DNA of 64,000 bases from Pocillopora verrucosa (taxonomy: Eukaryota > Cnidaria > Anthozoa > Scleractinia > Pocilloporidae), in NCBI RefSeq assembly GCF_036669915.1, contig NC_089318.1:23342725-23406724 (forward strand), read 5' to 3'. Positions 40,501 to 53,252 of this stretch are shown here, piece by piece. The number at the start of each line of letters is the position of its first letter. Positions within the stretch are counted from its first letter, which is position 1. The notes beneath the pieces are model-generated. The model did no database searches. It was not told the origin of the DNA and worked only from the letters and a program-made list of their open reading frames with translations. The translations under genes were made by a program, and so were the position numbers.

Positions 40501-43500
40501 CAGTTGATCATTTCTTTTTCCTTTTGGCGGACTTATCTTACAGGTATAATTTAGCACGCTCGACACCTCTTTTTCTTAGAGGTGACTTAAGGTGTAAACA
40601 TGTAGTACTTTTCATCTTCCGCACTGAATTTATAATCAGGTAACTTATACGCACAGCACGTAGCTCTTTTAGGGGCGGTACCTTGGGTATGCCCTTTCCT
40701 CTCCGATTTTTCTGTTTATTCTGCTGTTATGTAACAGTCTTCGAGGAGTATTTCCTCTAAGGTATCTTTTTAAGTATCTTTCTAATTCTGTTGATAAGTT
40801 CCTTACAATTTTTATATTACCAATCGTGTTTTAGTTATGACTAACCTTGACTGTTAGACTAAGAAATTTAAGGTAGAAAATGATTTTGTAAAGTGTAAAC
40901 ATCTCGAAGGTATCTACTTAGTATGCGAACTCCGCTCTGCGTAGCTTAACGTGGTTCGCTAGTTAAGCGTAAAAGGATGACGAAGGTTAGGGATTGACAG
41001 CTCGGTAAGCGTCACCTTTATAAGTGACCCACACTTTCCTCGAGAGATCTGAGCTAGTCCCGAGGTAATAAGTTGTAAGAAAGAAAGAGAAGAATAAAGA
41101 GAACTTCAACTGAACGGTGTGTGTTAGGAAATTACTTCTAACACATAATTCTTCTTTAAAGTAAGTCCATCTTTCTCTCTCAAAGGGTACCCAGCAGTAT
41201 AACCATTCAAAACTTTATTTAAAAAAAATAACAATAAAACCTAAAATAGTTGAGAGCGACTGACAGATACAATGTATTTGTAATTTACGTGCTCTTCAGT
41301 CATCGTGAGGTTAACGTTTCTGAAATTTGCAGGCAATTCAAAGAATTCCTATGGGATCCATTATCAAGACAATCACCTTCTATGATCGGCCATTTTGGAG
41401 AGAGAAAGGTAAAGTATTTATCCGTTTATCTGCCACAACGAGTTTTTGTGAAGAAACTTCGACAAAAAAATTAAGGCTCTTTCCACAACACGAAATAGTT
41501 TAGTACAGGTTTTTTATCTCTAACAGACTGTTTTCTAACAGTATTGTTAGGTCATTTTTTAAAAAGTCATAGAATCCCTGCTTTTTATTAGGTCTCGCAG
41601 GCTATTTTAATTCGGATGAAGGTCCAGTTGAGGAAGGTTACGATGATACTAAACCAGATAACAGTAATCCGGCCATTATGGGGTAAGTAATCTTATGGCG
41701 CCTACCGTGAGCCAGAACTTTCCCACAATACCGCTCAATTTAAACTGGCAAGGCATTTTATCCAAAGAGTTTGTATCAATGTTGGTATCTGAGAAATTGG
41801 GCACTTACCCCTCCCCTAACCCAACAACAGTCAACTGATAACAAGTTAGGGTTAATGCTGGGTGAGGGGAGGGGTGGAGGGGTTGATGCGGAGTTGCTCT
41901 GGTACCAACATTGACCCCGACAGTTTTCCCTGATTTTGTGAAAGTTTGTGTTGGTGATGGTCAGATCTTCTCATTGTTTTAAATCATGGATGTGTCCGGT
42001 TTGGGCACTCTGTTCTGACCAATGGTAATCGTTCTCAGATTAGATTGCGAGTATAAACTCCTTATTTGTCATGTGGTACAGGGAGCCCATAACAGCACTA
42101 AAAAATAAATGTCGAAGAGGACTTTTTTTTCAGTCCCTCGAGTCCCTTCAGCTTGATGCTGGCGATTTTCCCGCGCGTTGACTGGCTCTCTTTGAAGTTG
42201 AATGCTGGTACTATTTTTTCAGGTTTATACTGGCGGATAAAGCGCGACAGACAACAACTCTTACCAAAGAGGAAAGGTTATATGCCTTATATCTTATCTT
42301 CAGAGATGATATTAGATAAATAAATACTTACAGATAATGTCCCAACCCTGGGAATGACCTTACTACGTGTTTTTTGCTCAATCGTCTCATTAGAACGATC
42401 ATCAGCAATAAATGCATGTCTTTGGGATATTGAACTAAGTTCTTTAACCGCTCTCATAGTGTGCATGTCCATTGAGTGTCGCAAAACCAAAACCAAAGTA
42501 ATCACCACGGCCAGTCAGACCAAAGGAATTATCTCAATGCGAGCCAATGAGAACTCAAAGGAAAACAAGCAAGCTGCCGGAAGCGCGGGAAAACACGAGT
42601 GACCGAGTCGCGATTGGCTTTTGTTTGCATCAGATAGGTTGGGAGGCTGGCGCGAGTTTTCTGGACCAATCACAGTGTAAAGAAAGCAAACCCTACGCAA
42701 TCGTGGATTATTGTAGATATTCATTCGCTTTATAACTGACTTTTTCGCTTTACTCAGACAGAAACTAGTTTGTGAGCAATATGCCAGAATATATGATACC
42801 TCAGAGGCACTGGAGGTAGGTTGCATATTATTTTTCGTCATTTCGTCTCTTGTCATGGCATGTTTAGCGTAACGAAAGAGGTAGTTTCATTTTACCAACT
42901 GACCACACATTGTTTTCCTCTCAGCCAGTGTTGTATCTAGAGAAGAACTGGATGGCGGATGAGTTTTCTGGAGGCTGCTATGTTGGAACTTTTCCTCCTG
43001 GGGTGTTAACTGCTTACGGAAAGTAAAGTACTTGTTATTTTTATTCGCTTCATAAGTTTTTAAACGCTCACTAGGGTACAAAAACAAGTTAACATCAACA
43101 CTTAAAGTTATAGATGATAGATACATAAAAGAAATAGCGCTCATTTGGCGCGAAAATATGCTCGGATAATCATCCGAGGACATTACCTGTCCCGAAATGG
43201 GAAGCTAGAAGAAAGCTGTTCGCTTAGAGCTTAATGGGTTTGAAGTCAAGGTGGGGATAACTGAAAATAAAGAGATGATCAACTTAGCCGTGTCTTTTGT
43301 TTTTAATTTTTTCTGACATGAAGTCTTAATTCTCTGGTTTTTAAGAGTTTTGAGGATGCCTTTTGGTCGAGTGCATTTCGCTGGAACGATCACGGCGACA
43401 CTTTGGGCCGGTTACATGGAAGGCGCGATAGAGTCTGGGGAACGCGCTGCTGTGGAGGTAAAGGGCTTTATGTAATTTTAACTGAAAAGTTTTCCAGACG

Positions 43501-43926
43501 GGAGGTGTGGCAAATTAGTCAAACTCCTTCCTAGAGTTAAGAAACAATTCCCGCGTTGTTGTGCTGTAACCTAACGGATTCCAGATAAAGCGAATTCGAA
43601 ATCATTGTGTTTCGTTCTCTGGAGGACACTGAGGGCTACGCTGATCAGGGCAGTCAGCCGAAATGAAGTTTTGGGGGGAGGAGACAGGGGGGCCAAAATT
43701 TTGGGATCGAAATGCTTTGTTGCTGTTGCTGGAACAGAAAAAAAACCAACAACAACGAAACGGACAAACAGTTAACTTAACACAAAGAGCTGTTGTGTTG
43801 GGCTGCATGGTAGATGCATCTATCGCTCTGACGAAGGGCTAACGCTCGAAACGTCAGCTTTTTTACCCTTTACGGTGGCTAATTTACGTTTTCAACCCAG
43901 TTGTTAACACTAAATTACCTGCTATA

Positions 43927-43971
<45 letters not shown>

Positions 43972-44810
43972 TTTATGCATGGTAGATGCTTACGCTCTCT
44001 TGAACCATTTCAGGTGCTATGCAGACTTGGTAAGATGACAGAAAGTGAAACTAGAAAACGACTTAAGTTAGAGGTAAGCTAGCAAAATTCATGTATAGCC
44101 AGCAAAAACTCAGCGCTGTTAACCCTTTACATCCAAACAACAGTATTTATACTCGTCATACTGGTCCCTATACATTTCCTGGGGTGCTGATGAGGAGAAT
44201 TTGTTTTACAATCCAGACTAGAGCTTCTCTAGTTGGTGACCATTTCCTTTATTCTCATCACCTGAATGTGTTTTTTTTAGGGATGATATTTTAAAGAGAA
44301 ATTAGATGTTAGTCACTTTTAGGGGTTGAAAGGTTAATTTGCCCAAAATTACGTGACAATGCAAATCCACCGTTTTTTTTTTTCCTTAGTTGCCCATCAT
44401 AAATTTGTCGTTGAAAGGACTTTCATTTTAAGCTTTAAAATTATGCAATATACCAGGCGCTAAATGTAATCACACCATAATGATGTCGAAAGGTTCTGGA
44501 CCCTTGGATGTTTTGCCCTGCATGGCTTGTCAACGAGTAAAGTTACTCTTACACCTCCTATATGGCCATTTGATTTATCTTTTTACGGGAATAGTTTTTT
44601 TTTTGCCTTTGCCTTTGCCGGATCAGTGTTCAGTTTACTCGTGTATTTATTACTTTTGTTTTTCATTAGGGTTTGGAATCTAAGTTTTTAGAGTTTTCAT
44701 TTATGGAGAAGCACTTACTACCATCTGTGCCCACCTTGTTGGCTTGTTCCTCTCTGCTCAGTGGGGCGGTTGTTCTCTCAATACTTTGGTGGAAATATTG
44801 TTTAAAGTAG
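34536..44810 (+). CDS. MAO: Monoamine oxidase (flavin amine oxidase)
   Basis: Seventeen exons join in phase to 520 codons, the size of human MAO-B: 34536-34596, 34671-34768, 36594-36731, 36914-37110, 38145-38248, 38667-38707, 39001-39061, 39514-39602, 40227-40310, 41333-41408, 41592-41682, 42223-42276, 42758-42815, 42925-43022, 43346-43457, 44014-44073, 44670-44810. Product: FAD-dependent oxidative deamination of amines. Seen: N-terminal VIGAGLSGL (Rossmann fold) and RDRVGGRT; Lys303 in MGSIIKT (the MAO active-site lysine region); Cys402 in SGGCY, the covalent FAD site; Tyr403 and Tyr440 at the aromatic-cage positions; and a hydrophobic C-terminal anchor ([18 protein letters not shown]) with basic tail, as for outer mitochondrial membrane insertion. 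Oddity: residue 432 is Ile in AGTITA where vertebrate MAOs have Glu (GTETA). Dispersed repeats lie in its introns. Whether it is equivalent to MAO-A or MAO-B cannot be said. Confidence 0.95.
35884..36095. repeat. Dispersed ~210 bp repeat in MAO intron 2
   Basis: CACTCCCAACATCTCATTAT at one end and GGGAGTGAAAGGGTCAA at the other; same family as 23112-23322. Confidence 0.85.
36151..36345. repeat. Dispersed ~200 bp repeat in MAO intron 2, second copy
   Basis: Begins AATCCTTTCACTCCCAAGAT and contains GGTATTGGATCAACTAATAA. Its far end is eroded. Confidence 0.8.
37302..37505. repeat. Dispersed ~200 bp repeat in MAO intron 4
   Basis: Begins AACCTTAAACTCCCAAGATC and ends GAACTTAAAGGGTTAA; closer to the 22558 subtype. 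Confidence 0.8.
37616..37825. repeat. Dispersed ~210 bp repeat in MAO intron 4, second copy
   Basis: Begins TTAACCTTTAACTCCCAAGA and ends near TGGGACTTAACTTAA. Confidence 0.8.
43829..43978. repeat. Dispersed repeat in MAO intron 15 (related to 23835-24105)
   Basis: GACGAAGGGCTAACGCTCGA, then CGTCAGCTTTTTACCC and ACACTAAATTACC; shared with the palindrome in the left part of the window. Confidence 0.8.
44117..44340. repeat. Dispersed ~220 bp repeat in MAO intron 16
   Basis: Begins AACCCTTTACATCC and ends TAGGGGTTGAAAGGTTAA, with the shared TTTATTCTCATCACCTGAA core. Confidence 0.7.
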
Positions 44811-46823
44811 AACTTGTCTAATTCAGTTAAATAACTGTGAAATGTTCTTCAATTTGGAGAGATTTGAGCCCATATTTGGTATTTTGTTTTAGAAGCTTAG
44901 GTCCTACTGGGATAAAATATTATAAAATTTGGTCCTTATCAAACCATATGGGATTTTTCGATACTTCGCAGGAAACGAAGAACTCGACAGCACTCGAAAA
45001 TGTAAACAAAGTGAAATAATTCAAGAATATTACTCAAAAAATGCTGTAAAGGACCACCCGTGTTCGAGCCAGGGTTTAAGCGCTCATTCTTAATGGGCAT
45101 TCCAAAGGGGAAAGAGCTATTACTTTTATTACTTTATTGAAAAGTCAAACAGGATAAGCTGATACTACTAGCTTCAAATGATGTCTGATGTTTCTTTTTT
45201 TGTCATTGAAATTAAAATCTTGATCAGAATGCTTTCATGCCTCGTCTAAACCAATAATTCATTCAGAGATCAGTGTCCATCAATCTTACACGTACATTCT
45301 CTTGAGCATTGTGGCAGAATGAAGTTTTGGCTCGTGCTTGATGCACCTGTTTATTACCATATTTCTCTACTTAGTAGTTCTTCACGTGCTATTTTTCAAC
45401 TGGCGGACATTCTGAATTTTGTGCTGTTGTGTATCATGGACTGAGTTCCAATGTGCCTTTCTACAAAGATAATGTACCCTAAGCTTGAGTCGGATAATGT
45501 AGTCTAAGCTTGAGTCAGGTTCGATTAGTGTGGTCACGAGCCAAAACGCAAGTGCGCGAAGAAAAGCGAGGTCAGGTCGCTCCTTAACAACCAAAGCCTC
45601 TATTGCCTGCGAAACGGCCGCCCCTTCGCTGATCTTCTCCGACTGACAGCTTGAAAGAGGTTACTTTTGAGGTTAAGCATGAGTTGCTATGGTAGTTTTT
45701 GAGGGGACCTGATGGGGGTTTTTCTGAAATCTTAAAATATTTTACTCAAACTTTGATTGTATCGTAGAGGCCCTTACCGCTCAATACAGGTTCCACAGAA
45801 AGGGTATCATAACAAATCGATATAAAACGTCACTTTATGCCATAATTGACCACTTAATGTATAAAAAGTCGCTCGATGATACTATTAACATTGATTTCGG
45901 GAGATAAATATAGATTAAACTTTACGTGAAAGATTATTAGTTTTATCAGAGTGATTCTGCTTTTAGTGACCGTTTATTACAGGTGGAAGACAATACAAAC
46001 AGGCCGTTTGCACTCATCAAGGTGACCATGGCCGCTTAGTAGAGTTGAGTGACCGCCTAATAGAGGTGAAGATTACAATAATTAAAGGGGAAATACTTGT
46101 GAAGTTTGACAACCGACCACTTCAAACAGTGCTTAATAGCACTTAATACGGTGCACCTTAATACAGGTTCGACTTTATCTCGTGCGTAATGAGAACTTAG
46201 TATCTGGTATACAGAAACCAGTAAAGATCTCTAAGCAATTGTGGTGTTTGGTGATAAAAGTCTTGCAATATTTAGGTATACATGTATTGGTATCTCATGG
46301 AAAGAAAAATCGCTTCCTTCCCTACAGCATCTCACCCAACCCCGATCAGCCCTGATCATAACTGACTACGATGCGATTTACTTTCAACGAAGTGTTTCAG
46401 ATGAAAAACAGCAACAAAAAAACATAATCATCAGTGTCGTATGTCTTAACATAAACGTTTAACTACGTGCAATTAAGCTTGTCAGTAATAAAATTTCTTT
46501 CTTCTTTATTATCAATCACATGGAGTTTAATGCATCGAAAGTGATATGAACTGCGACTAAAGACATTGGGTAGTATCTATTGTTCTCGCGATATTTACTT
46601 GCAGTGGCGAAAATATAAATCTGTAGTATTAGCGGCGAAGCGTAAACAGGGAGGCTCTTATGGGTCGGAGATCACGCGAGCGTATTTGCTGACAAGTGCG
46701 TTACTGTTATGGCTTCCGGTGACATCGCAGATTGAGAAGGAAATAAGCAACAACAAGTTCATCGTAAAATGTTTATCGAGAAAGTGGATAGACACAAATT
46801 TTTAAAAAAAGAAAAAAAGGATT
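44811..46823. other. Interval between convergent MAO and TRADD-N/NHL genes
   Basis: No supportable gene. The short open frames lack domain signatures and splice context. It contains both 3' UTRs. Confidence 0.6.
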
Positions 46824-49800
46824 TTATCGTAGAATCAAAACACAGTTGTGTAGAGTATCAGTAACCAGCAAGTCACCATTTTTACAAACTGTTACAGCCC
46901 AGGGTTTTCGGTTTTCTTGATCAAAGGTACAGAGAAATTCACCATCCAGGGTAAACATTTGCAGTCTTCTATTACCATTGTCACAGACGATCAGGTTATC
47001 AAAAGCATCAACAACAAGGCCACAGGGACACAGGAACTGTCCTTCACCAGACCCCTTGCTGCCAATATTAGATAGAAATAAACCTTCCTTATTGAAAACC
47101 TTGACACAGTCAGCAGTGGAATACGACACAAAGAACTTTTCCTGATGATAAAATACACAGTTGGGTCTATGGTCATAATACGGGACACTGAAAGACTGTA
47201 ACAATTGTGCACCGTCCGAGGAAAGGATCTTAATTTTACCGTCAGCGTCATTACACACGATCACGTGACCATCATCATTTGTGACAAAAACAGTCCGAGG
47301 AGTGATTACGTGCTTCGTGAACTTTTGGATAAACTGGCCATCATCAGTGATTAGAAGCATTTGTCTTGAAGGTCCATCGTTATCAATTACGATCGTATCA
47401 CCATTCCTTGCGACTGCTACTGACCCAGGCTCATGAATCTTCAGAGCTGCACCAGTTGGTAATCCCGTCTCACCTCCTATCGTCCTGAAGTATTTCAAAT
47501 TTTCATCAAAAACCTGAAGGCGGCCATTCAACGCATCTGCCACAATAATTTCTCCTGTTTTTTCATTCTTTGCAATACTGCGCGGTAAACGAAATTCTCC
47601 TTCTCCATTTCCAGTTGACCCACACGACTTGACTACTTTGTACTGATATGGCTTCACGTTAACTCTCCAAGGACTACCAGTCAGCGGCCATCCGTTAATC
47701 ACAATCGTAACATCGTGTCGTCCAGCTCTCTTTGGTTTGTAATAGACTGTGTAGTTGCCATCTTTAAGGTTCATGGTTTTTACTTTTTCTCTCCATGTTC
47801 GAGATCTGATTGTGACGGTCACGCGTTCTTGTTTGTTATAAAACGGTTTTCCTTCTGAATCTCGTGTAGTTATCGTGAAGTTAGCCTCGGCGCCCTGCTC
47901 GGCTTCATTTAAACCGTTTCCTTCAGCTTGTGACTTCGAATGGTCCGTGTGATAAGATGGAATACTTTCTAAAATGAAACGCCAAACATATAATGGCAAA
48001 ACTGATATAAAAACAAAGTGACTTAAGGCTTAAGCAGCTTACACTAGAATGTCCCTTAACAGTTTGCTCACAAAATATCGGCTTCTTAATTTCGAAAGAC
48101 TCCCCTCCGATGTATAACAGTCGACTCCCAAATACACCAAAAATTAATCATTACTTTCTTTTGATTCTGACCCTTAAATGATTACAAGTCGCCCCTGGAT
48201 GTTCACTCTGTTGTTATGATCGATATTGTAACGCCTAGGAAACACAAACATATGACATCGTTCAATAAGAAACGAAACAAAACTTTACCGGGGTTGAATT
48301 TCTTTTTAATCATAACCATTACGATTTCCTCAAATGTGATTGGTGCATGAAACGGCGACAATGATGGTGAAAATGACGATGAGGAGGAGGAGTAGAAGAA
48401 GGAGGATGCGAACACAATTATATGGCCATTTTCACGATTTATTTAGAACAACACGAATTGTCACCTTCATCAAATATCATTTGAGTTTCTTTTTCTCTTT
48501 CGATACTGACAAATTTTTCTTTGCTTTCGGTAAAAGTGAGTAATAGAGTTTTAATGTCCAATATTTGTTTTTTGGGTACTCAGCGTAGGCGGTGATAAAT
48601 TTAGCTTACGTATGCTGTAAAAGTTAGCACAATGTACTTTCAAATTTTCTACATGCAAGAAGCACTTTAGACATGTACCTGGATTTGTAACTTCGCTTGA
48701 TGGCCTCACGGGTCCTAAGAAAGATTTTCTGCATCTGTCGTAGTCTTCCTTTCTAATAACAGCTTTTAAGCTGACATCTTTCAGATTAAGTTTCTGTCTT
48801 ACGTCATCAGTCAGGATGCACTTCTCAGCCATTTCGTCGAGATAACCAGAACAATAATCGCTCTTCATATTTTCAAGACTCTCCAGGGTGGGGCATTCCA
48901 CTCGTATTTCTAAGGATCCAACTACTACTGCTTTTATACGTACATTGCACTTGTTTCTTAAACGGCCGAGGAAGTCACCGAGTACTTCGGTTTGACAGAA
49001 CGCGTTGTAGTTCTTGATCTCTTCTTGAAAATACTGGTTCAATCTCTCCTTTTTTACAGCATCAACGTTAGGGCTGGTGATTTTAACTGACATTTCTTGT
49101 GGTTCCGTAACGGTGCCTGAGAAAATTAACAAAAAATTCAAATCGGATATCAACCAAATCATTTATTATTATTGTTCGCTTTGACTTTACTCAGCTTCTG
49201 AAGCAGACCATTGATTAATAAGTAAGAAAAAATGTTCTGTCTAGGAAAAAGGTTCAGAAAACCATCAGCGAGAAAAGCAATTTAAGGTGGATGTAACGTT
49301 TTTCATCCACTGAGGTATTCTCCGAAAGTTGACGGCTTTAACCAGTGGTTATTAAATCTTAAGCTTTGATTTTAAATTTGCGGAAATGGTGGGTGACCAT
49401 TAAAAAAGGCCAAAAAGGACACAGTAAATCGGGTTTTATATTTCATAATGTAAATTTGATGAGTTAGTGCTCAGGTTATCAGCCGGTTTTCCTTACGAAC
49501 ATTTCTATGACATAACCAGACGTGACATCTCAAAAAAACGGTTGCGAAGGAGACTAAGATTTACTTGGACTAGCAACCTCTTTATTTGGCCTCGTTGGTT
49601 CAAAAAACGATTTCTTATATGCGAAGTACTCACCATCTTTGATAACCGTTTTCACCCTAACATCTTTCATCTGAGGGTTTTCGGTTACTTCATCAGTCAG
49701 AAGGCATCTCTCTGCAGTTTTATTGAGGTGACCTGACTCGTAGTCCGTCCACAGACGTGTAAGGCCCTCTGCGTTTGCGCATTTCAATCCTATCTCTAGG

Positions 49801-52007
49801 CAGCCGAACCTCAATGCTTTGGTGCGTAGGTTATAAGCATCTTCAATATACTTAAGAAAGTCGCCCGTTCCTTTCGTTGGTGAAAATGTTTTGCAGTTAA
49901 GGAACATTAAAACGTCGGCTTCAAAATTTTGGTTGGACTCATTCAGATTTTCACCACTAGCATTGTGGGTGGTGATTTTAACTGTTATCTCACGCAGTTC
50001 CATAACGGCGCCTAAAAAATCAAGAAAATCTCGATTCAACTATTTACAATCAACTATTTACAATCAACCTTTTCCCTTCCTTACAACCTCTCGGGCAGGC
50101 TTTTAAACAGAGTTTCGTTCAAGCACAGAGCGAAAAGTCCATCAGCTGGTGAAGAATTTGAGTATCACGTGATGCTTTTCATCCGATCAGCTAGCTTAAA
50201 GTAACGAGTTGTAGAAGATGTATTTTTTTAGGTCTTGATGAACTCTAAAGGGAACACTTTAAATCGTGTTTCTCAAATTATAATACACACTACTGTCGCA
50301 ACTTGGGTGTAGTGGCAACCAGTTGAAGGTGTAATTATTCACCGAATAATGATCATTTGCACTTATTTCCATTCTAATCCTGTGCTTTTCAGTTATGTAA
50401 ATGAAGATAGCATGTTTTTTGTGTGTTGATGCAATGAACAGCTCAGCTCAGTGAGTCGAACATTCCCATCCGAGGTACTAATCCGAAGGTTTTTGATTCG
50501 ATCGACTTCTGTCAGGAGATCATCTGATTCATCTACTCAAGAGTTACACAGGATGATGGTTATCAACTATAAGGATGATTTTTTTTTTATCAAGTGCAAC
50601 AAGCAGTTTAAGTGCAGTACGTACCTTGACTTTTACCTGCGCTTGATGGCTTCAATCGCTCAATGAAAGACCTTCTGCATGTCTCGTAGTCCTCTTCTTT
50701 AATGACAGTTGTTAGTCTCATATTTTTCATGTTCAGTTTCTTTTTTACTTCATCGGTCAGAATGCACATCTCAGCGATTTCATTGAGGCGGCGAGAGAGG
50801 AAGTATCTCCAGAGTCTTTCAAGGCTTCCCAGGGTAACACATTCCACTCGTATTTCTAGACCGTCAAATTGTAATGCTTGAGTGCTCAGGTTGTAAATAT
50901 CTTCCAAACCTTTCAGGAAAGCATTCAGTCCTTCAGTTGGAGAAAATGTGTTTTGCTTTAGGAACATCTTTATGTCCGCAGAAAATTGGTGACTGGACGT
51001 GTCTTGTTTTTTAACATCAAGATTTTGAGGCACCACTCTTAGTTTGATCTCGTGTGGAGCCTCGGGATCGCCTGGAAAGAAAAAAATTAAGAAAATATTG
51101 ATCACCAGAAATCCTTCTCCTATTTTTCCCTGACATCATTTCTAATGTTGACGTAGTCAGTGACTAAATTCTCGTCTTGGTCTCTGCAGGGTCACAGTGA
51201 ACCAAACAAATTGGTAAAAGAGGCTTGATGGCCTGAGGACAAAGCATATTTCCATGCAACATGAAACTGATAAGTGGTTAAGAGTTAGATACATACATCT
51301 GTTACCGAGGTTGAGTTTCTGCATCTGTGTTTCTCGTACTGGCGCGGCGTGGGTGACTTCTCGCGAACGCGAAAACCTGAAATAAATTGTTATTCATGCA
51401 CGCTGTAAGAGATTCTGAAGGTAATACTTCAACTGTATCACAATGAACGCAAGGATTCAAAATCTACAATCTCATTTTCATTCCCAGACTTCCTATTTCA
51501 TCGCAGTACTCGAAAGCGAGTAAAAAGGTTTGGGTCACTGGATCAAAATGACTCAGATTGTTACCTTATTTCCTGCACTTTCCTGTAAACCTCTTTGGCA
51601 TTCCTGATGGTTACAACTAACTCCCTGTTGAATCCAATTCTAGAAAACTCTTTTTGCAATCTATGCTTTACTTTCTCTGCTTCAAGGTCATCCACGAACT
51701 GTAACAAACTACGATCTGTATGACAGTAAAGCTCCACCAAAATTGAACCATCCCCGATGTTCCTGACTTCAGGATCAGCTCCGTTTTCATTTCTTTCTTC
51801 TAAGGCATTCCTTATGGCATTTTCAACAGAATGCTTTTTAGACAAGTAGAATGCACCCAACGACAGGGCTCCAGCCAGCGCGACTCCTGCCAGAATGGGG
51901 CTGTCTATTTTCACTGAGAAAAAAAAGCCTGATGTATTTGCTGACGCTGCCACCTCAAACACCGCCCCAGCTCCAGCCGCAGCTAAATTTGCGCCTTCAC
52001 CAGCCAT
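46824..52007 (-). CDS. Membrane protein with repeated TRADD-N-like domains, filamin repeat and NHL propeller
   Basis: Six exons on the minus strand join in phase: 52007-51565, 51376-51306, 51071-50625, 50011-49565, 49116-48679 and 47968-46824 (996 codons plus stop). Exon 1 has a small-residue-rich N terminus, one hydrophobic segment (~37-55, ILAGVALAGALSLGAFYL) and a diverged TRADD-N-like unit (ILVELYCHTDRSLLQFVDDL). Exons 3-5 are phase 1-1, 447, 447 and 438 nt long, and each encodes one copy of a TRADD-N-like module: LEIRVEC, then a tryptophan or charged helix, then ILTDEVKKKLNMK, then VIKEEDYETCRRSF. The last exon encodes a filamin repeat (WPLTGSPWRVNV) and an NHL propeller starting SIAKNEKTGEIIVAD, clearly related to the HEPN/NHL genes. 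TRADD-N-type domains occur in death and immune signalling proteins. A membrane receptor or adaptor role is inferred. It could in principle be two genes, but the phases favour one. Confidence 0.8.
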
Positions 52008-52319
52008 TACCTTTATTCTATTTCGGCCTTATCCCTGTTGAGAGAAGAAGAAAACAACGGCCTTAAATTTTACATTTTGAGCCGCAGAGTAACAACTTTT
52101 TTTCGTTTATAATTCTGCTGTTTCCTTAAAGGGGACTTTCGACCACTGAGGCTAGAGTAGTTGGTAAGTGCAGTTATTCATTGCTTTGGCCTCTATTTTA
52201 CTTTCGCGTAAGTTCATAGCAATGCAATGTTACAACGAGCATGCAATGAAATCATATGTATTTTTGAGAGAACAGTTTGACCTTTATGGTGTTTTAAACG
52301 CCAATTAAACATATATCGC

Positions 52320-52870
52320 TCACTGATATCGATGAAAGTAAAGTGAGAGAAAAGAAAAAAAGTTATCAATCTCCAACTCACACTCATTTTTAAAATTCGG
52401 TTGTTGTATTGTGTTTTTGAATCTTTCCCAGACTATATGCCTGCAATCACGTTACCGACGCTTCTTTCATTCAACGGGTCAGACATGCTAATTCTTGGAT
52501 TGCAGTGTATACTCCTGCTCAGCTTTCGTCCAATGTCACGCATCGACATACACGATAGCGAACAGAATGAGGTGATCTTCCCAAAACCAATTGGTAACTG
52601 GCTAGTAAATAACGGTATTGTAGACCCAAAAAGGGATTCAGTCTGAAAAACAATTTACATCTCCGTCCGTCGTTATCCAATCCAAAATTTATAATTGCTT
52701 ACAGCTGTAGCTTCAGTGAAATTTCATCTACGATAATAAGGGTTAAAGTAATAACTTCCAACATCACTGGTTTACTTACCGTTCCAGGTGCATTGCAATT
52801 GAATGCTGGAAAAGGTTTCCTAAAGATATTTATCTTTAAAAATTAACATACGAGTGAAAAACACATGGTC
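52320..52870. repeat. Local duplication, copy A
   Basis: GATGAAAGTAAAGTGAGAGA to about 52870 is matched by 57010-57735 at roughly 90 percent by eye. The open frame at 52401-52646 is not preserved in copy B, so it is not called a gene. Confidence 0.9.
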
Positions 52871-52883
52871 GAGAAGGATATGC

Positions 52884-53163
52884 TTATTTGAGGACTGTGG
52901 ATTTTCGAACTCCTTGCGGAGTATTCATTTCAACCTTCACTCCTTCACTCTTTAATGCATCTTGAAGATCTTGGCCAAGGCTTTTAAGTGAATAATTACC
53001 TTCTGAAATTCTCTTTACAATTGCACTGCCCTGTGCATTGAATACAGAGATTTCTCTACTTCGCTTCAAATTAAACCATGTGTTCTAGGAGAAAAACTCA
53101 CGAGCCTGATATGTTAATATTTTTCGCTGCCGGGAAGTTCTTTGAAGTAAACCGTGTGATCAT
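52884..53163 (-). CDS. Small unrecognised ORF
   Basis: An ATG at 53163 opens MITRFTSKNFPAAKN, and a frame ending in TAA at 52884 encodes REISVFNAQGSAIVKRISEG and a short helical tail. Joining them in phase needs a GTGAGT donor and an AAG acceptor only about 43 bases apart, which is short for a spliceosomal intron. It may belong to the adjacent virus-like element or be a relic. Confidence 0.3.
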
Positions 53164-53252
53164 TTGAATCTGCAAAAATTATAAGCACAATCATACTGAT
53201 TATAAAAATGTTTGCGTGGCTAAGATCAGACGTAGGTAATAAAACTGAAGAT

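Noticed and set aside
52401..52646. 81-codon plus-strand ORF
   Set aside because: The frame is destroyed in the duplicate at 57080-57330, so it is not under coding selection.
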